64,000 nucleotides of DNA. Source: Halorubrum ruber. Lineage in GTDB: Archaea > Halobacteriota > Halobacteria > Halobacteriales > Haloferacaceae. Location: contig NZ_CP073695.1 of the NCBI RefSeq assembly GCF_018228765.1, positions 124,001 through 188,000 of the forward strand. The letters run 5' to 3'. Of the stretch, positions 62,752-64,000 are shown piece after piece. Made by a program: the position numbers and the translations under genes. The notes under the pieces are model-generated. The model ran no database searches. It saw only the letters and a program-made list of their open reading frames with translations, and was not told where the DNA came from. How positions within the stretch are numbered: position 1 is the first letter of the stretch; every line of letters starts with the position of its first letter.

Positions 62752-63999
62752 AGTCGTGGGCTTGTCAGTGGACTCCCCTTCTGTCGTCGAATCGACGCTG
62801 GCGGTGAATCCGCCCTTCAGGTTCAGCGTCCCTGACTTTAGCGCACACTGACAGCGTGCGCCTCCATCCGAAGACGTCTGCCCCGAATGGAGTCGTTTCA
62901 ACAGTTTCCGAGCGATGTTCTTGCTCGCGTTGTAATCCGCGTTCAGTTCGTACTCGCACTTCTGACACGCGAACTGGTGTTTCGACCCCCGATTTCTCTC
63001 GTGTGTGAAGCCGCACTTCGAACACCGCTGAGACGTATATGCGGGACTCACCTGCTCGACTTCAATCTCGAGCATCTCTGCTTTGTACTCGACGTACTCG
63101 TACAAGCGTCGGAACGCCCACGCGTGGAATCGCTTCGCACCAGTCATCCGATCCCGGATATCGGTCAAGTTCTCGAACGCGACGTGCGTACATCCGTGAT
63201 CGCGAGCTTCGTCGAGAATCTGGTTCGAAGCACGATGGAGTTCGTTCTGTATCCAGCGGTGTTCGCGGTCGTCCATCGACTGGATCGACAGGTGTGCCGA
63301 CCGCGTGCCCGTCTGTTGCATCGACCCGCGGGTCTTCTCGAACTCGCGGCGTCGATGGTTCATCTCGTCGGCGTTCCCGATGAACGCGCCCGTCGAAGTC
63401 ACGGCGAGCGAGCCGTCCACGTTCAAATCGACGCCAAGGACTGTTCTGTGCTCGGCGTCAGAAGCAGCAGCCGTGGACTGCTCGTGTTCCTCGCGTTCAG
63501 TACGGCGCATCCGCGCGTGGAGGTAGAATGAGTCGGTCGAGCGGTCGTACTGGAGCGTGGACATCCGAAACTCGTAGTCCTCGTTCAGCAAGTACTCGCC
63601 GATCGGTGTTCCCATGGGATCGTCAGGGATCACGTACTCACACTCGACGCGCCCGTTCACTGTTGAAAGAGAGACGTGGTCGCGGTGGAACGTCGCGGAG
63701 CGCTTGTCGTAGACCACGCTCCACGCGTCGAACTGTGGTTGGCTGGTGTTTTCGCCCTTTTTGAGTCGGGCGACACCGCTTTTTGTGGCTTCGATAGCGC
63801 GTCGAATCCCTTTCTGGACGAGGTTCGCAGTCAACTCCGTTTCGTCGCGAAGTTGGTCGTAGAGCGCGTTCTCGGCTTGTTGTTTCGAGGTGACGCAATG
63901 TCCATCTCGATGTCTCCACGCCCACGCTGCGGTCGTGTTCGCACAGTGGAGGAACTGCTCTTTGGTCTGATGGAGGTCGTCGCACCGCTCGTTGGGCAC
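62734..63999 (-). CDS. tnpB: TnpB family RNA-guided endonuclease (N-terminus at window edge)
   Basis: 421 codons are visible, with few N-terminal residues probably missing beyond the edge (the visible GTG at 63999 may not be the true start). RuvC-like residues are D in VLGVDLNVDGSLAVT, E in HVAFENLTDIRDRM and D in YELNADYNASKNIARKL. The zinc finger is CSKCGFTHE ... FACQKCEYELN. Other family marks are NTTAAWAWRHRDGHCV and GAKRFHAWAFRRLYEYVEYK. All catalytic positions are present, so it may be active. Its last codons run through the right-end hairpin (TSVVGH) and overlap tfb by 18 bp in the opposite direction. Confidence 0.88.
   Translation of the reverse strand: MPNERCDDLHQTKEQFLHCANTTAAWAWRHRDGHCVTSKQQAENALYDQLRDETELTANLVQKGIRRAIEATKSGVARLKKGENTSQPQFDAWSVVYDKRSATFHRDHVSLSTVNGRVECEYVIPDDPMGTPIGEYLLNEDYEFRMSTLQYDRSTDSFYLHARMRRTEREEHEQSTAAASDAEHRTVLGVDLNVDGSLAVTSTGAFIGNADEMNHRRREFEKTRGSMQQTGTRSAHLSIQSMDDREHRWIQNELHRASNQILDEARDHGCTHVAFENLTDIRDRMTGAKRFHAWAFRRLYEYVEYKAEMLEIEVEQVSPAYTSQRCSKCGFTHERNRGSKHQFACQKCEYELNADYNASKNIARKLLKRLHSGQTSSDGGARCQCALKSGTLNLKGGFTASVDSTTEGESTDKPTTSVVGH
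62741..62760. other. Right-end hairpin of the TnpB element (reRNA region)
   Basis: CCCACGACT-GA-AGTCGTGGG is a perfect 9 bp stem. In this family the reRNA comes from the 3' end of tnpB and this right end, with the guide taken from flanking DNA, which here would be the tfb 3' end. The tfb stop codon lies in the loop of this hairpin. Confidence 0.65.
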
Positions 64000-64000
64000 G

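Larger units (their letters stand above)
62734..64000 (-). mobile_element. IS200/IS605-like (IS1341-type) TnpB element, right part
   Basis: Contains nearly all of a tnpB gene and the right-end hairpin; the left end lies outside the window. No tnpA is seen. The outer right boundary is not certain but lies at or before 62741, inside or against the tfb 3' end. Confidence 0.7.

Overview
The window is about 64 kb of haloarchaeal chromosome. It has very high GC, proteins rich in Asp and Glu, leaderless promoters with TATA boxes about 25 bp before the start codon, a split archaeal RNA polymerase operon, histone, RPA, SepF, Azf and a sensory rhodopsin. Protein resemblance and the neighbourhood rpa2-histone-HDAC-azf-sepF fit Haloferacales, most like Halorubrum. 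The genus call is an inference.

Layout. Positions 1-0.8 kb hold a TnpB element that truncates an aldo/keto reductase. 1.0-3.5 kb is htrII-sopII (blue-light repellent phototaxis). 3.5-15 kb is metabolic: a siroheme decarboxylase fusion, a TrpD2-like protein, NadE, a Nudix protein, CBS, an LLM oxidoreductase, Dut and aconitase. 15.5-27.4 kb (minus strand) is the transcription/translation operon rpoH-rpoB''-rpoB'-rpoA'-rpoA''-nusA-[lipoprotein]-rpsL-rpsG, with a LAGLIDADG intein in rpoA''. 27.6-31.9 kb has two tRNA-Asp genes, one tRNA-Arg gene and the histone/HDAC/RPA block. 32.5-42.7 kb has an antiporter, Azf, SepF, MutS and two winged-helix membrane regulators. 43.0-52.1 kb is a surface-protein cluster of TasA-like precursors, some with a von Willebrand A domain inserted, plus their SipW-type signal peptidase and small membrane proteins. 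52.2-61.6 kb is mixed: ZIP, ThiD, DsbA/FrnE, PAP2, a peptide-binding lipoprotein, HIT and a MinD-like protein. 61.7-64 kb is a TFB gene whose 3' end runs into a second TnpB element.

The most interesting signal is non-coding. Four copies of a structured element of about 240-275 nt lie at 6.5, 15.0, 32.0 and 53.1 kb. Each has three helices whose sequences differ between copies while pairing is kept. All four keep tandem G.A pairs in helix 1 and the same linkers, and three of the four have a TATA box just upstream. At least three are followed by tandem modules of 54-57 bp carrying the same 3' tail and/or TATTTATA. I cannot assign this to a known RNA family. Separately, tRNA-Asp and tRNA-Arg are each followed by tandem hairpin units that end in copies of that tRNA's own 3' tail.

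Six genes, including the essential rpoB' and rpoB'', carry one missing base in a G or C run. That pattern points to homopolymer sequencing or assembly error, so these are annotated as single genes with a frameshift.
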